Below, one piece after another: positions 7,080 to 17,587 of a DNA stretch of 64,000 nt. Source of the stretch: Bryobacterales bacterium (lineage in GTDB: Bacteria; Acidobacteriota; Terriglobia; Bryobacterales; Bryobacteraceae); the NCBI GenBank assembly GCA_016789905.1, contig JAEUQC010000087.1, positions 1-64,000 of the forward strand, given 5' to 3'. The notes under the pieces are model-generated. The model had not been told where the DNA came from, did not search any database, and was given only the letters and a program-made list of their open reading frames with translations. Numbering within the stretch: position 1 is the first letter of the stretch; each line of letters starts with the position of its first letter. Position numbers and translations under genes: made by a program.

Positions 7080-9883
7080 CCGGCCACCATCACCTTCACC
7101 GCCGCAGCGCACGGCGCGCACACCGTCGGCAGGTCGGAATCCTTGCCAACATCGAGCGTGTACTTCCAGCAGCGCTCGCACTTCACCCCGGTTGCTCGCT
7201 GGACACTGGCGCGAAAGGTCTCTCCCGCGGCCAGTTCCACTTCGCTAACGATGAACAGCGCCGGCAATTGTGCCTCATATTGCTCCAGCAGCGGGAGCAG
7301 CGCGGCATCGGCTTCCAGGCGAACGCGGGCTTCCAGCGGCGCGCCAATCACCTTTTCCTGCCGGGCCGTTTCCAGCACTTTCAATACGTCGTCCCGCACC
7401 CCAATGAGACGGTCCCACATGGCGGTTCGTTCCGGCGCCATCCGGCCGCCCAACTCGTCCGGATTCGGCAACAAGGCAATATGCACCGAATCCGGCGCGC
7501 CGGCGGGCCGGGCGAAGGTGGCCCAGATCTCCTCACAAGTAAACGCGAGCACCGGCGCCAGCAGCCGCGTCAGCGCGTCTGTCAGTTTCCAAAGCGCCGT
7601 CTGCGCGGCGCGTCTTTCCGGACTATGGGCCGCTGTTGTATACAACCGGTCCTTCAGCACATCGAAATAAACCGCGCTCAGGTCGGTGCCGCAGAACGCG
7701 TAGGCCGCCTGGTAAACACGGTGGAACGCGTACTCGTCGTACCAGCCGCGGCATTTCAAAATCAAATCGTCGGCGCGGGTCAGGATCCATTGGTCGATCT
7801 CGTGCAGTTCGGCGAAGGGCACCTGGTCCGTCGCCGGGTTGAACCCATCCAGATTGCCCAGTGCATACCGGAACGTGTTCCGGATTTTTCGATACGCCTC
7901 GGTCAGTCTTGTCAGGATCGTCTCGCTCAGCCGCACGTCTTCCCAGAATTCGACCGATGACACCCAAAGGCGCAGGATTTCGGCGCCATATTGTTTGATG
8001 ATCTTCTCCGGCTCAATCGTATTGCCCAGCGATTTCGACATCGCCCGGCCCTCGCCGTCGAGCGTCCAGCCATTGGTGAGCGTGGCCCGGTACGGCGCGT
8101 CCCCCTTCAGGCCCACGCCCACGAGCAGTGAGGAGTGGAACCAGCCGCGATACTGGTCGCCGCCTTCCAGGTACATGTCTGAGGGCCACGGCAGCCCGTT
8201 GGCTTCGTTCAGGACGGCCAGATGGCTCGACCCCGAATCGAACCAGACATCCAGAATGTCTCGTTCCTTTTCAAACTCTTTGCCGCCGCAGTGCGCGCAA
8301 ATGAAGTCTGGTCCCAGCAGTTCCTCTGCCGTGCGCTCATACCAGACATCGGCCGAATGCTCGCGGAACAGAGCTACCACTTTGTCCAGCGGTTCGCGGT
8401 CCTCCACCAGTTGTTCGCAGTGTTTGCAGGTAAATGCGATGATCGGCACACCCCAGGTCCGTTGCCGCGAAATACACCAGTCCGGCCGAGTGGCGATCAT
8501 GTTGCTGATCCGCTCCTGTCCCCAGGCGGGCCACCACGTCACTCGTTCGATCGCAGCCAGCGCCTTCTGCCGCAGGTCGTTGCGCTCCATGCCAATGAAC
8601 CACTGCTCGGTTGCCCGGAAAATGGTTGGCTTGTGGCAGCGCCAGCAGTGTGGGTAGCTGTGGTCGATCGGGTTTTGCGCCAGCAGCGCTCCGGCCTCAT
8701 TCAATAGCTCGATCACCACCGGATTCGCTTCCCAAACGGTCTTGCCCACCAGGACTTCCGGCAGCGCCCCGGGTTCATCGGGGGTATGGTACATGCGACC
8801 GGCGCCGTCCACCGGACAGTAGACGGAGATGCCGTTCTGCATGCCGGCGACGTAATCTTCCTGGCCATGCCCGGGCGCTGTATGCACCGCTCCGGTGCCC
8901 TGCTCCAGCGTGACGTGCTCGCCCAGCAGGCCCACCGAATACCGTTCAATGAAAGGATGGCGGAACACAAGCTGATCGAGCTTTCCGCCGGCGAATCGTG
9001 CCAGTTCCACGCCGTCCGCCCAACCCAGCGCGGACTTCACAGTATCGAGCAATCCAGCGGCAACGATGTACACCGCCCCAGCGGTCTCATAGGCCACGTA
9101 CTCCAATCGCGGGTGATAAGCGATGGCCATGTTGGACGGAATGGTCCATGGCGTTGTGGTCCAGATGAGGCCGTAGACGGGCTTTCCTTCCAACTCCGGC
9201 GCGAGGATCGAAGGATCGGAAGTGAGCTTGAACCGAACGTAGATGGACGGGCTTTTGTGGTTCTCATATTCCACTTCCGCTTCGGCTAGCGCCGTGCGGC
9301 AACTGATACACCAGTTCACCGGTTTCAAGCCGCGGTAGACATACCCTTTGGCGAAGAAGTCGACGAAGGCGCCGGCGATGACGGCCTGATACTCGGGGGC
9401 CATCGTCATGTACGGCTTCTCCCAACGGCCAAAAATGCCAAGCCGCTGGAAGGACGCGTTCTGCAGGTCAACATACTTCTGCGCGTACGCGCGGCACGCC
9501 TTTCGGATCTGCGCCTGCGTCATCTGGGCTTTTTTCGAGCCCAACTCGCCGTCCACTTTGATTTCAATCGGCAGCCCGTGGCAGTCCCAGCCAGGAACGT
9601 AGGGCGAATCGAAGCCGGCCATCGTGCGCGACTTGACGATAAAATCCTTCAGCAGCTTATTGAATGCATGCCCCAGATGGATGTTGCCATTGGCATAAGG
9701 CGGGCCGTCGTGCAGCACGTACATCGGCCGCCCGGCGCGGGCTTCGCGAATGCGGCCATACAGATTTCCATCCTTCCATTCGGCCAGCAGACGCGGTTCC
9801 AGCGTCCCGAGATTGGCCTTCATAGAAAAATCGGTCTTCGGCAGGTTGACCGTCTTTTTGAGTTCGACTTGGCTCCAGTCCAT
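7076..9883 (-). CDS. ileS: Isoleucyl-tRNA synthetase
   Basis: 935 aa class I aminoacyl-tRNA synthetase that charges tRNA-Ile in the cytoplasm. The HIGH-type motif is HLGH at residues 69-72 within YANGNIHLGHA. The KMSKS-type motif is MSKSLGN in the middle third, with the editing (CP1) domain between them. The C-terminal zinc finger is present (CERCW and CAPC in the last 40 residues), giving the bacterial IleS1 form. It is first in an operon with lspA and lgt, and its stop overlaps the lspA start. The ATG at 9883 begins MDWSQVELKKTVNLPKTDF, the usual N-terminus for this group. Confidence 0.98.
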   Translation of the reverse strand: MDWSQVELKKTVNLPKTDFSMKANLGTLEPRLLAEWKDGNLYGRIREARAGRPMYVLHDGPPYANGNIHLGHAFNKLLKDFIVKSRTMAGFDSPYVPGWDCHGLPIEIKVDGELGSKKAQMTQAQIRKACRAYAQKYVDLQNASFQRLGIFGRWEKPYMTMAPEYQAVIAGAFVDFFAKGYVYRGLKPVNWCISCRTALAEAEVEYENHKSPSIYVRFKLTSDPSILAPELEGKPVYGLIWTTTPWTIPSNMAIAYHPRLEYVAYETAGAVYIVAAGLLDTVKSALGWADGVELARFAGGKLDQLVFRHPFIERYSVGLLGEHVTLEQGTGAVHTAPGHGQEDYVAGMQNGISVYCPVDGAGRMYHTPDEPGALPEVLVGKTVWEANPVVIELLNEAGALLAQNPIDHSYPHCWRCHKPTIFRATEQWFIGMERNDLRQKALAAIERVTWWPAWGQERISNMIATRPDWCISRQRTWGVPIIAFTCKHCEQLVEDREPLDKVVALFREHSADVWYERTAEELLGPDFICAHCGGKEFEKERDILDVWFDSGSSHLAVLNEANGLPWPSDMYLEGGDQYRGWFHSSLLVGVGLKGDAPYRATLTNGWTLDGEGRAMSKSLGNTIEPEKIIKQYGAEILRLWVSSVEFWEDVRLSETILTRLTEAYRKIRNTFRYALGNLDGFNPATDQVPFAELHEIDQWILTRADDLILKCRGWYDEYAFHRVYQAAYAFCGTDLSAVYFDVLKDRLYTTAAHSPERRAAQTALWKLTDALTRLLAPVLAFTCEEIWATFARPAGAPDSVHIALLPNPDELGGRMAPERTAMWDRLIGVRDDVLKVLETARQEKVIGAPLEARVRLEADAALLPLLEQYEAQLPALFIVSEVELAAGETFRASVQRATGVKCERCWKYTLDVGKDSDLPTVCAPCAAAVKVMVAG

Positions 9884-9927
9884 GGGGGTTCTACCATTAT
9901 CGCGGCAGAATACCCTTTTTGCGAAAT

Positions 9928-11853
9928 CTACTCCGCCTCAGCCAGCGCTCTCTTCCCCGCCGCGATCACCCGCAATATCGCGTCCACATCGTAAACTGCG
10001 CCGCCCCACGACCCGCCGCTTACGTCCACCAATGCGGCCCACAGTCGTGTGTCGTCCGGCAACTGGGCGTCCGGTCTGAGGTCGGCGCGAGGTCCTCTTT
10101 CCGCCAGCAACCGCTCCCCATCCACCAGGTTGAACGACCCCTCCATCGTATTGCGGTCAATCACGATTTCAATCACGTCACCGTCCAGAACTTTCCCGAT
10201 CGGCCCTCCGGCGAGCGCCTCAGGCGAAACATGTCCGATACATGCGCCGGTGGAAACGCCGCTGAATCGCGCGTCGGTCACCAGCGCCACGTGTTTTCCG
10301 AAGGGCAAATGCTTCAGCGCCGAGGTTACCTGATACGTCTCCTCCATCCCCGAACCTAGCGGCCCCCGCGAACAGAGCACCATCACATCCCCTGCCTGGA
10401 TTCGATTCTCTTTGATGGCCGCGATGGCGGCTGCTTCACTCACGAACACGCGCGCCGGGCCACGCTTTCGATACACGCCATCGGCATCGACGACTGAGGG
10501 ATCAATAGCGGTCGCCTTGATGACGGAGCCCTCCGGCGCCAGATTGCCCACCGGAAAACAGACCGTCGACGACATCGCCTGGTCCATCGACTTAATCACC
10601 CGCGACGGTGCGATTCCTTCCCTTTCTTCCAATTGCCGCCGCAACTCGAACCGCCGCTCGCTCCCTTCCCACCAGTTCAGGACTTCATCCAGCGTGCACG
10701 CCGATGCCGTTTTCACCGAAGTATCCAGCAACCCAGCTTTCCGCAGGTGCAGCATGACTTCGGGAACGCCACCGGCCATGAAGACAACAACCGTCGGGAA
10801 ATTCTCCGGCCCGTTCGGCAGCGAATCCACCAAGCGCGGAACAAGCTTGTTCACGCGAGCCCAATCGGCCGCCACCGGCCGCCGCAGCCCCGCCTGGTGG
10901 GCCACTGCCGGCAGATGGAGGATCAGGTTCGTCGACCCGCCAAACGCCGCATGAAGCACCATGGCGTTTTCGAGCGCCGCCGGGGTGAGAATATCAGCCA
11001 TCGACCAGCCCGCTTTTTCCAATTCCAGCACAGCCCGTCCGCTGCGCCGGCCCATGTCGAGCCACAGCGGGTGGCCAGAAGGCGCAAGCGCCGCGTGGGG
11101 TAGTGTCATCCCCAGCGCCTCAGCCACCACTTGCGCGGTGGCCGCCGTGCCCAGGAACTGGCAGCCGCCGCCCGGGGAGCCGCATGCACGGCAGCCCATA
11201 TCGGCTGCATACTCCAGCGTGATTTGCCCGTGCGCGAACCGCGCGCCGATGGTCTGCACTTTTCCCGCGTCTTCGCCGTCGGAGGGCATAAGCGTGACGC
11301 CGCCCGGAACGAGTACGCAGGGCAAGCCGCGTTGGCCAGCGAGCGTCATCATCATCGCGGGCAGCCCTTTGTCACACGTCGCCACCCCCACCAAGCCGCG
11401 CCGCGTCGGCAGCGAGCGCACCAGTCGCCGCATCACCATCGACGCATCATTGCGGTAAGGCAGGGAATCGTACATTCCGGAAGTGCCCTGCGTGCGCCCA
11501 TCGCAGGGGTCTGTGCAGGCGCCCGCGAACGGAACCGCCCCGAGCCGCTTTAACTCCTCGGCCGCCGCTTCCACCAGCAGTCCCACCTCCCAATGCCCAG
11601 TGTGGTATCCCAACGCCACTGGCGTTCCGTCCGGCCGGCGAACCCCGCCGTGTGTCGAGAGCAGCAGAATCTCTTTGCCGCGAAGCAATGCCGGATCCCA
11701 GCCCATTCCGGCGTTCTGGGTTAACCCGAAAATGTCGCCGGACGGCCTTTTCAGCAGGTCTTCGGCCGTTATCGGCAGGGAGCCCGCCGGTCCCGCGTGC
11801 TTCGGATGCAGTTCAAAAAGGGTGGGGTCTTGCTGGTCGAATACGTGCGCCAT
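9928..11853 (-). CDS. YjhG/YagF-family sugar-acid dehydratase (D-xylonate dehydratase-like)
   Basis: 641 aa, IlvD/Edd superfamily. Long stretches match the E. coli YjhG/YagF branch rather than Ilv[18 protein letters not shown] near the N-terminus, [32 protein letters not shown] and [15 protein letters not shown]. The three Fe-S-ligand-type cysteines are C117, C160 and C231 (GGGCQFLG). The family dehydrates aldonic acids such as D-xylonate to 2-keto-3-deoxy acids. It ends 45 bp upstream of ileS and diverges from a Gfo/Idh/MocA oxidoreductase; both would fit pentose or sugar-acid catabolism. Substrate specificity is inferred from family resemblance only. Confidence 0.9.
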   Translation of the reverse strand: MAHVFDQQDPTLFELHPKHAGPAGSLPITAEDLLKRPSGDIFGLTQNAGMGWDPALLRGKEILLLSTHGGVRRPDGTPVALGYHTGHWEVGLLVEAAAEELKRLGAVPFAGACTDPCDGRTQGTSGMYDSLPYRNDASMVMRRLVRSLPTRRGLVGVATCDKGLPAMMMTLAGQRGLPCVLVPGGVTLMPSDGEDAGKVQTIGARFAHGQITLEYAADMGCRACGSPGGGCQFLGTAATAQVVAEALGMTLPHAALAPSGHPLWLDMGRRSGRAVLELEKAGWSMADILTPAALENAMVLHAAFGGSTNLILHLPAVAHQAGLRRPVAADWARVNKLVPRLVDSLPNGPENFPTVVVFMAGGVPEVMLHLRKAGLLDTSVKTASACTLDEVLNWWEGSERRFELRRQLEEREGIAPSRVIKSMDQAMSSTVCFPVGNLAPEGSVIKATAIDPSVVDADGVYRKRGPARVFVSEAAAIAAIKENRIQAGDVMVLCSRGPLGSGMEETYQVTSALKHLPFGKHVALVTDARFSGVSTGACIGHVSPEALAGGPIGKVLDGDVIEIVIDRNTMEGSFNLVDGERLLAERGPRADLRPDAQLPDDTRLWAALVDVSGGSWGGAVYDVDAILRVIAAGKRALAEAE

Positions 11854-11916
11854 GTGGAACTACGCAGTATATCGCCCAACCCCCATCGCTGGAGTGATAG
11901 AATTCCGGCCTAGTCT

Positions 11917-13257
11917 ATGCCGACCCGTCGCCATTTCTGCCTCGCCGCCGCCACTGCCCTCGGCGCCACTCGTGTCCATGGAGCCAACGATCGTATCCAG
12001 GTCGGTTTTATCGGCTTCGGACTCATTGGCGCCCAGCACGTCTTTGACTTCAAGAACCAGAAAGATGTGGACATGGCTGCGCTTTCTGAGACCTATCAGC
12101 CCCGCATGGAAGAAGGGCTCAAAGCGATGGGCGGTTCTCCGAAGCCGTATGCGGACTTCCGGAAACTTCTCGATGATAAGGACTTGCAGGCCGTCGTCAT
12201 TTCCACGCCGGACCATTGGCACGCGCTCATGTCCATCATGGCGTGCGCGGCTGGGAAAGACGTGTACGTGGAAAAGCCCATGACGCTGTTTCACGCCGAG
12301 GGCCAGTGGATGATCAAAGCGGCCCGGAAGTACAACAGAGTGGTTCAAGTCGGCACCCAGCAGCGTTCCGGCCTCCACTACGGCAAGGCAAAACAATTGC
12401 TCAACGATGGCGCCATCGGAAAGATTCATTCCGTCCGGTCCCAATCGACGCGGAACATCATGCCCGGGTTCAGCGTTCCGCCGGCCGGTGCCGCTCCCTC
12501 CGATTTCAATTACGACATGTGGCTTGGCCCGGCGCCGGCCAGGCCGTACCAGGCTCACCGCGGAATCTATCATTTCCGCTGGTTTTGGGACTATTCCGGC
12601 GGCCAGATGACCAACCTTGCCGCCCATTCGCTAGATATCGTTTACTGGGCGCTAAATCCGAAGGGCCCGAAAGCGGTTGTCTCGATTGGCGGCCGGTATG
12701 CGCTGCAGGACGACGGCGAGACTCCCGATACGCAGGACGCTCTGTTTGATTTCGGTACCTGGTCAGCAGCCTGGTATCATCGCGAGGCCAGTCGCGGCAC
12801 GCCTCGGGGCGGCTCGTTAGAATTCTTTGGCACCAAGGGTTCGATGACCCTCGATCGTGGGGGCTTTGAGATTGTTCCCGATATGAAGGGCGATCCGAAT
12901 GCCGCCATTCCCAGATTTCAAGGTCAGCCCGGCGGCGGACCTCGGGTTGCAGCCATTCAGCCCCAACCCTGGACCCAGGCGATGAAGGAGAAAGGCTCCA
13001 GTCCCGAACAGTTTGACCTGCATGTCCGCAATTTCCTTGATTGCATCAAGGCCCGTCAGCGGCCCATCGCCGACGTGGAGGATGGGCACAGGGTCGCCAC
13101 CGCCTGCCATCTGGCCAATATTAGCCTCCGCACCGGCCGTAAACTCCAATGGGACGCCGAGAAAGAAACCATAGTCTCTGACGCGGAGGCCGCCAAGATG
13201 CTAACGCGTCCATATCGCAAGCCCTGGAATCAGGTGCTCGAGTCTTTCAAGCTCTAA
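11917..13257 (+). CDS. Exported Gfo/Idh/MocA-family oxidoreductase
   Basis: 446 aa. The N-terminus MPTRRHFCLAAATALGA resembles a twin-arginine (Tat) leader, as expected for a cofactor-loaded exported enzyme. The Rossmann motif GFGLIG is at residues 33-38 and the family EKP motif at 119-121, with STPDHWHA in between. These enzymes oxidise or rearrange sugars and inositol-type substrates with NAD(P). Tat-exported members are abundant in Acidobacteria and Planctomycetes, where most are uncharacterised. The gene diverges from the sugar-acid dehydratase across a 63-bp gap that must hold both promoters. Confidence 0.88.
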   Translation: MPTRRHFCLAAATALGATRVHGANDRIQVGFIGFGLIGAQHVFDFKNQKDVDMAALSETYQPRMEEGLKAMGGSPKPYADFRKLLDDKDLQAVVISTPDHWHALMSIMACAAGKDVYVEKPMTLFHAEGQWMIKAARKYNRVVQVGTQQRSGLHYGKAKQLLNDGAIGKIHSVRSQSTRNIMPGFSVPPAGAAPSDFNYDMWLGPAPARPYQAHRGIYHFRWFWDYSGGQMTNLAAHSLDIVYWALNPKGPKAVVSIGGRYALQDDGETPDTQDALFDFGTWSAAWYHREASRGTPRGGSLEFFGTKGSMTLDRGGFEIVPDMKGDPNAAIPRFQGQPGGGPRVAAIQPQPWTQAMKEKGSSPEQFDLHVRNFLDCIKARQRPIADVEDGHRVATACHLANISLRTGRKLQWDAEKETIVSDAEAAKMLTRPYRKPWNQVLESFKL

Positions 13258-13285
13258 TTGTTCTGGTGTGCGGCACGTGCCTAGA

Positions 13286-13756
13286 CTATGCCGAAACGGA
13301 GCCCCAGCGTACGCGCAGGTCCATAAATCCATCCATCAATTCGAGAGCCCGGTGCACGCCGGAAAGTTCCCCGCTCGCTGGGCGCAACACCTCCGGCGAG
13401 GACAGCGCAAATAGGCCCTCTTTTTCATATCGGCTGAGAAAGGCGCCGCATATCATGTTCGCCAGTTCGCCCATGACCTGATCGATTTCTTCTCGACTTG
13501 GTGCCGTCACCGGGTCTGTTCCCAAGAAACTGCCTGCCATCGAGCCCGCCGCAAGGTCGTCCACTTCCATTCGGAACTCTCCGCACTGGTCTCCGCTGAA
13601 CCTCACGCGGACTTGGATGGGAAGCGGTTTCGGGCCATTGTAGTCCTCACCTTCTTCCATAATGTCGGTGAAAAACATAACATTTAATACGTCCCGCGCC
13701 GCGCCTACCAGTTCCGCTGCTAATAGTTCATCCCGCTGTGCTGTTTCCTGTGTCAT
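13286..13756 (-). CDS. cheX: CheX-like chemotaxis phosphatase domain protein
   Basis: 156 aa. The CheC/CheX phosphatase signature is present as E97-L-A-N100 in GELANMICGAF, the helix that acts on phosphorylated CheY in CheC, CheX and FliY. It is the last gene of the chemotaxis operon, 21 nt after cheY, and has a strong AGGAGGAGG ribosome binding site before the ATG at 13756. Position and motif suggest it dephosphorylates the neighbouring CheY. The rest of the sequence is divergent, so CheX is a domain-level assignment. Confidence 0.75.
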   Translation of the reverse strand: MTQETAQRDELLAAELVGAARDVLNVMFFTDIMEEGEDYNGPKPLPIQVRVRFSGDQCGEFRMEVDDLAAGSMAGSFLGTDPVTAPSREEIDQVMGELANMICGAFLSRYEKEGLFALSSPEVLRPASGELSGVHRALELMDGFMDLRVRWGSVSA

Positions 13757-13777
13757 CTGTCCTCCTCCTGCGGAAGG

Positions 13778-14176
13778 TTACTCTTCACCAAGAATTTGCT
13801 GTACCTTCAGCCGGATCATCTCCGGTTGGCACGGCTTGCTGATGTAGCCCTGAGCTCCGAGTTCTCGTAAGCGCATGACTCGCTTTTGCGTCGCGTCGGT
13901 CGAGATGATTAGAATCGGAACCCGCGCGTCGCGTTCATCGCTGCGGAGTTTTTGCACGAACTCTTCTCCGTTCATTACTGGCATATTGAGGTCGGCAAAG
14001 ATCAGATCCAGTTTGTTCGGCTCCCGATTCTCTTTGTGGACGATGTCCAGGGCTTCCAATCCATTGCCGGCCTCAAAGACGTTTTTCACTGGCAGCGAGG
14101 CCAATTGCACCGTTCGCCGTACGTAAGCGCGCATTGCTGGTGAGTCGTCAACTATCAGGATTCGTAGTGAGTTCAT
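13778..14176 (-). CDS. cheY: CheY-like single-domain response regulator
   Basis: 132 aa, a stand-alone receiver domain. Acidic pocket residues D10 and D11, phosphoacceptor D62 (FADLNMPVMNG), the switch Ser/Thr at 92-93 and K114 (SKP) are all present. It should be the output regulator phosphorylated by the CheA two genes upstream. The ATG at 14176 was chosen because MNSLRILIVDDS is a standard receiver start with AAGGGAAG ahead of it. An earlier ATG at 14233, overlapping the cheD stop, would add 19 charged residues. Confidence 0.92.
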   Translation of the reverse strand: MNSLRILIVDDSPAMRAYVRRTVQLASLPVKNVFEAGNGLEALDIVHKENREPNKLDLIFADLNMPVMNGEEFVQKLRSDERDARVPILIISTDATQKRVMRLRELGAQGYISKPCQPEMIRLKVQQILGEE

Positions 14177-14220
14177 TGCTTTCAGTTCTTCCCTTGATTT
14201 TTTTTCTCTGCTCGCCGCTT

Positions 14221-14775
14221 CTATTTCTGGCATTCGCGGGCTCCTGTTACTAGTCCGCGTCGCGCCAGCTTTTCTCCCGCCGATCCATTTCCGTTGTCGG
14301 TGTTGCCTCCGGGCCCCTTCGTCTGCACCCAAAAATCCCCCGTGTCGACAGTGATTCCCAGATTCCGCGAAACCGCGCCTCCCACCGCTTCCATTTCCAC
14401 CATTACCCCCAACTGCCACAACGCCTTGCGCGCCGCCATGTAGTTTCTTTTACCCACCGCCAGTTGCGCGTTGTCGCTGAGTATCTGGGCCCCGCCGGCC
14501 AGACGGACACGAATCCTCCGCCGGTCCGCGCCAAGCCGTTCCATTGCGCGAATCAGGAGTGGAATTCCGGTGTCCGCATAGCTGGCGGGTTGTCCCAGTG
14601 CCCGCTCGGGATCCTGGCGGGAGTCGGGCAGAAGAAAATGCAGGATGCCCGCCACGCCGGCCACCGGGTCAAAAGCGCCCACTCCGATGCATGAGCCTAA
14701 CGCATACGTCACAATCGACGCGTCCCTGTCTGTTGAGCATCGGTATTCGGAGATTCCCACCACGATCAGACCCAT
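14221..14775 (-). CDS. cheD: CheD chemoreceptor glutamine deamidase
   Basis: 184 aa. CheD deamidates specific glutamines of chemoreceptors and in several species binds CheC/CheX-type phosphatases. The catalytic Cys is in TYALGSCIGVGAFDP and the His in GILHFLLPDS, with the Gly-rich GGAQIL segment beyond. Its start overlaps the cheR end by 10 nt. The C-terminal 30 residues (GGNTDNGNGSAGEKLARRG) look like an unstructured tail. With cheX nearby and cheB absent, adaptation here may rely on CheR plus CheD/CheX. Confidence 0.92.
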   Translation of the reverse strand: MGLIVVGISEYRCSTDRDASIVTYALGSCIGVGAFDPVAGVAGILHFLLPDSRQDPERALGQPASYADTGIPLLIRAMERLGADRRRIRVRLAGGAQILSDNAQLAVGKRNYMAARKALWQLGVMVEMEAVGGAVSRNLGITVDTGDFWVQTKGPGGNTDNGNGSAGEKLARRGLVTGARECQK

Positions 14776-15635
14776 TTCGCGCCTCCTCTGCCGTTCTCCA
14801 TCGCACTCTTCCTCCGATAGATAGCCGGACGGACGAATTCCGTATCGGCCTCCAGGCCGCTAAGCCCCTCGGCATAGCCGACGAGCAGGTAGCCGTTCGG
14901 AGTCAGACGATCCAAAAGCTTCTGGACGATCTGCATTCTGGTTTCTTGCGAAAAGTAGATCATCACATTCCGGCAAAAAATGTACGGAAATGGCCCAATC
15001 GACGGTAGCGGGTCCACCAGATTCAGCCAACGAAAGTGAACCATCTCGCGTATCTCCCGGCTTACTCGCAAATGGCCGTGCCACTTGTTCTTCCCGGCTT
15101 CAAAATAGAGTCTTCGCCAAGCCTCCGGCAGCGGCCGGATTCGCTGCTCCGTGTAGACGGCCGCTCGCGCCTTGGCTAACATCCGTGTCGAAACGTCGGT
15201 GGCTAGAATACGAATTCTCTCTTTCGCCGCCGGCCCCAGTGCCTCGCGCGCCACCATCGCCAGCGTGTACGGCTCCTCGCCGCTGGAAGATGCCGCGCAC
15301 CAAATCGTCAGCTTCTCCTCCGGATTCCGGTCCGTCGCAAGCTGCTCTCGAAGCCATTCAAAATGGCCGGCCTCCCTCCAGAATGCAGTGTGGTTCGTTG
15401 TCAACAGGTCCATCAGCCCTTGCAGCCGCATTCCGCTGTTGTCGCTTTCCAACAAATGCATATACTCATCGGCGTCACTTACACCCAACTCGCGCATGTG
15501 CCTGGCCGCGCGCAGGCTCAAAAGCATCTCTTTGCCCGGACGGCTTTCCAGGCCCAGCCGTCCGGTCGCTAACTCCTGCACCTTTTGCAGTGTCGCCTCC
15601 GGCAGTTCCGTGATCGCCTTACGCAGCAAGCCCAT
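14766..15635 (-). CDS. cheR: CheR chemoreceptor methyltransferase
   Basis: 289 aa, SAM-dependent methyltransferase that methylates glutamates on chemoreceptors. The N-terminal helical domain (residues 1-75) is followed by the SAM-binding motif CAASSSGEEPYTLAM and the ILATDVS and YIFCRNVMIYF motifs characteristic of CheR. It starts 17 nt inside the end of cheA and overlaps cheD by 10 nt, indicating tight coupling. Its likely substrate in this window is the chemoreceptor at 18757-20340. Confidence 0.95.
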   Translation of the reverse strand: MGLLRKAITELPEATLQKVQELATGRLGLESRPGKEMLLSLRAARHMRELGVSDADEYMHLLESDNSGMRLQGLMDLLTTNHTAFWREAGHFEWLREQLATDRNPEEKLTIWCAASSSGEEPYTLAMVAREALGPAAKERIRILATDVSTRMLAKARAAVYTEQRIRPLPEAWRRLYFEAGKNKWHGHLRVSREIREMVHFRWLNLVDPLPSIGPFPYIFCRNVMIYFSQETRMQIVQKLLDRLTPNGYLLVGYAEGLSGLEADTEFVRPAIYRRKSAMENGRGGAKWV

Positions 15636-17577
15636 AGCCTTCCTTTCCCATCAACCCGTCGAGGTCCAGAATGATCCCAACACTCCCGTCCCCGAGAATC
15701 GCTCCCCCAGCCACGCCCCGGATTCGTCCCATCCATTCGCCCAGGCTCTTTATGACCACTTCCTGTTTACCCTGCACCTCGTCCACCGGCAACGCCACGC
15801 GTTTAGACCCGGCCTCCACCACTACCAGCACCGAATCCGAACTTGGGCGCAGCACTCCCTCCCGCCGGCTCGCCACACTGTCTCCCAACAGGCTCTCCAT
15901 TCGCACCACAGGTACTACGCGGTCGCGCAGCAACGCCACCTCATGACGGTCCTCCACTGTATAAATTGTTTGTGCGCCGGGTTGCAGTATCTCGCGCACC
16001 GCGTTGAGCGGAAGAATAAACCGGTGGTTGCTGTGTCTCACCACAAGCGCGTCGATGATAGCCAGCGTAAGCGGAACACGAAGCAGGAATGTCGTGCCTT
16101 TCCCGGCTTCGCTACGCACTTCCACCCGTCCCCGGAGTTTCTCTAGTTCGCGCCGCACCACGTCCATTCCCACACCGCGGCCGGAGATGGATGTTACTTC
16201 CTCGGACGTGGAAAAGCCCGGCTGGAAAATGAGTTCCAGGATTTCGGCGGGTGCCAATTGCGCCTGCTCCTTGACAAGATTTCGCTCTAGCGCTTTGTGT
16301 AGAATGCGCTCCTGGTCCAGCCCGCGGCCGTCGTCGGAGACCTCGATCACCACATGTCCGGATTGATGGGAGGCCGCCAAACGGACCCGGCCCTCCGCCG
16401 GCTTTCCCGCCCGCTCCCGTTCGTCTGGGAACTCCAGGCCGTGATCGACCGCGTTTCGTATCATGTGCATCAACGGATCGGCGAGTTGTTCGACAATCGT
16501 CCGGTCCAACTCCGCGTCCTCGCCGGACGTCTCCAGCACCGCCATCTTGTTCGATTCCAACAAAATGTCCCGGAACACGCGCGCCATGCGCCGAAAGGTT
16601 TGTCCAATCGGAACCACCCGAAGCGACATCGCGGTCTTCTGCAGCTCCGTGGTGATCCGCCCTAAATGGTTTAAATTCTTGATCGTTTTTGGCTCTTTGA
16701 TGGACGCCAACTCCGGGTCGAGTTGTACTAGGGATTGTGCGATCACCAACTCGCCCGCCAGATCCACCAACTGATCCAGTTTGGCGGTGTCCACTTTGAC
16801 CGCTGAGCCCGTCGTCTTGCGCGATCCGGCGGTGCTGGTTCGCCGCGGGGCTGCAACCGCCACGGCTTTATTTTCAGCCTGCGCCGCCCCGTAGAGCTGG
16901 GAAAGTAACTCGTCGGCGTCCTCAGGAATCGTGACGGCCTCGCCCCGGTCCAACTGCTCTGCCGCCGAAACCACCTCACCCAGAAAGTCGGCGCTTGCCA
17001 AGGCCAGCCCGATCAGAACGCCGCTTACGGGTCTTCGCCCCTCGCGAACATCGTCTAATAGGCTCTCTGTTTGGTGCGCCACCTTCCGCGCCGTTTCGAT
17101 CCCTGCGATTGCGGCCAGTCCTTTGATTGTGTGGAAACTCCGGAACAGCGCATGAACAGCTTCGCTATCTTCCGGCGCCCGCTCCAAGCGCAGTATCTCT
17201 TGTTCAATGTTGGCCAGGTGTTCCCGGGCTTCCAGCACGAAGTCCCCCCAGGGCATCCCGGGACCTGCAACCGGTGGCGCCTCCGCCGCCAGGCGTGCTT
17301 CCAGTTCGCGCTCGGCCAGACACTGCAGTTGCTCGGCTTCTTCCTCCAGCCGCTCCTGAAAGTCGAAGCCTGTCTTTTCCGGTTCGAGCAGCACGGCTAA
17401 CCGTAACGCGGACGCCTCCGTATGTTCCAGCGTTAGTTCCTTCGCGCACGCCGCGGTCTGCTCCACCAGTTGTCGCAATTGGCGCCGCTCCGCCATTCCG
17501 GCGTTCGCCAACGCGGGAGTGAACACACCTCCGATCACGCCATCCAACAGTTGCAGTAGCTGCGCCTCCCGTCTCAT
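15619..17577 (-). CDS. cheA: CheA chemotaxis histidine kinase
   Basis: 652 aa. The phosphotransfer (Hpt) domain has the expected H149 in FRSFHTIKGLAAIAG. Dimerisation (VDTAKLDQLVDLAGELVIAQS, about residue 265 on), ATPase (HMIRNAVDHGLEF, DDGRGLD, GRGVGMDVV) and C-terminal CheW-like domains follow. Two departures from E. coli CheA stand out. About 100 residues precede the Hpt domain with no recognisable domain. Only about 50 residues separate Hpt from the dimerisation domain, so the CheY-binding P2 domain seems missing. It lies 10 nt downstream of cheW. Confidence 0.95.
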   Translation of the reverse strand: MRREAQLLQLLDGVIGGVFTPALANAGMAERRQLRQLVEQTAACAKELTLEHTEASALRLAVLLEPEKTGFDFQERLEEEAEQLQCLAERELEARLAAEAPPVAGPGMPWGDFVLEAREHLANIEQEILRLERAPEDSEAVHALFRSFHTIKGLAAIAGIETARKVAHQTESLLDDVREGRRPVSGVLIGLALASADFLGEVVSAAEQLDRGEAVTIPEDADELLSQLYGAAQAENKAVAVAAPRRTSTAGSRKTTGSAVKVDTAKLDQLVDLAGELVIAQSLVQLDPELASIKEPKTIKNLNHLGRITTELQKTAMSLRVVPIGQTFRRMARVFRDILLESNKMAVLETSGEDAELDRTIVEQLADPLMHMIRNAVDHGLEFPDERERAGKPAEGRVRLAASHQSGHVVIEVSDDGRGLDQERILHKALERNLVKEQAQLAPAEILELIFQPGFSTSEEVTSISGRGVGMDVVRRELEKLRGRVEVRSEAGKGTTFLLRVPLTLAIIDALVVRHSNHRFILPLNAVREILQPGAQTIYTVEDRHEVALLRDRVVPVVRMESLLGDSVASRREGVLRPSSDSVLVVVEAGSKRVALPVDEVQGKQEVVIKSLGEWMGRIRGVAGGAILGDGSVGIILDLDGLMGKEGYGLAA

Positions 17578-17587
17578 GATTGGCGTC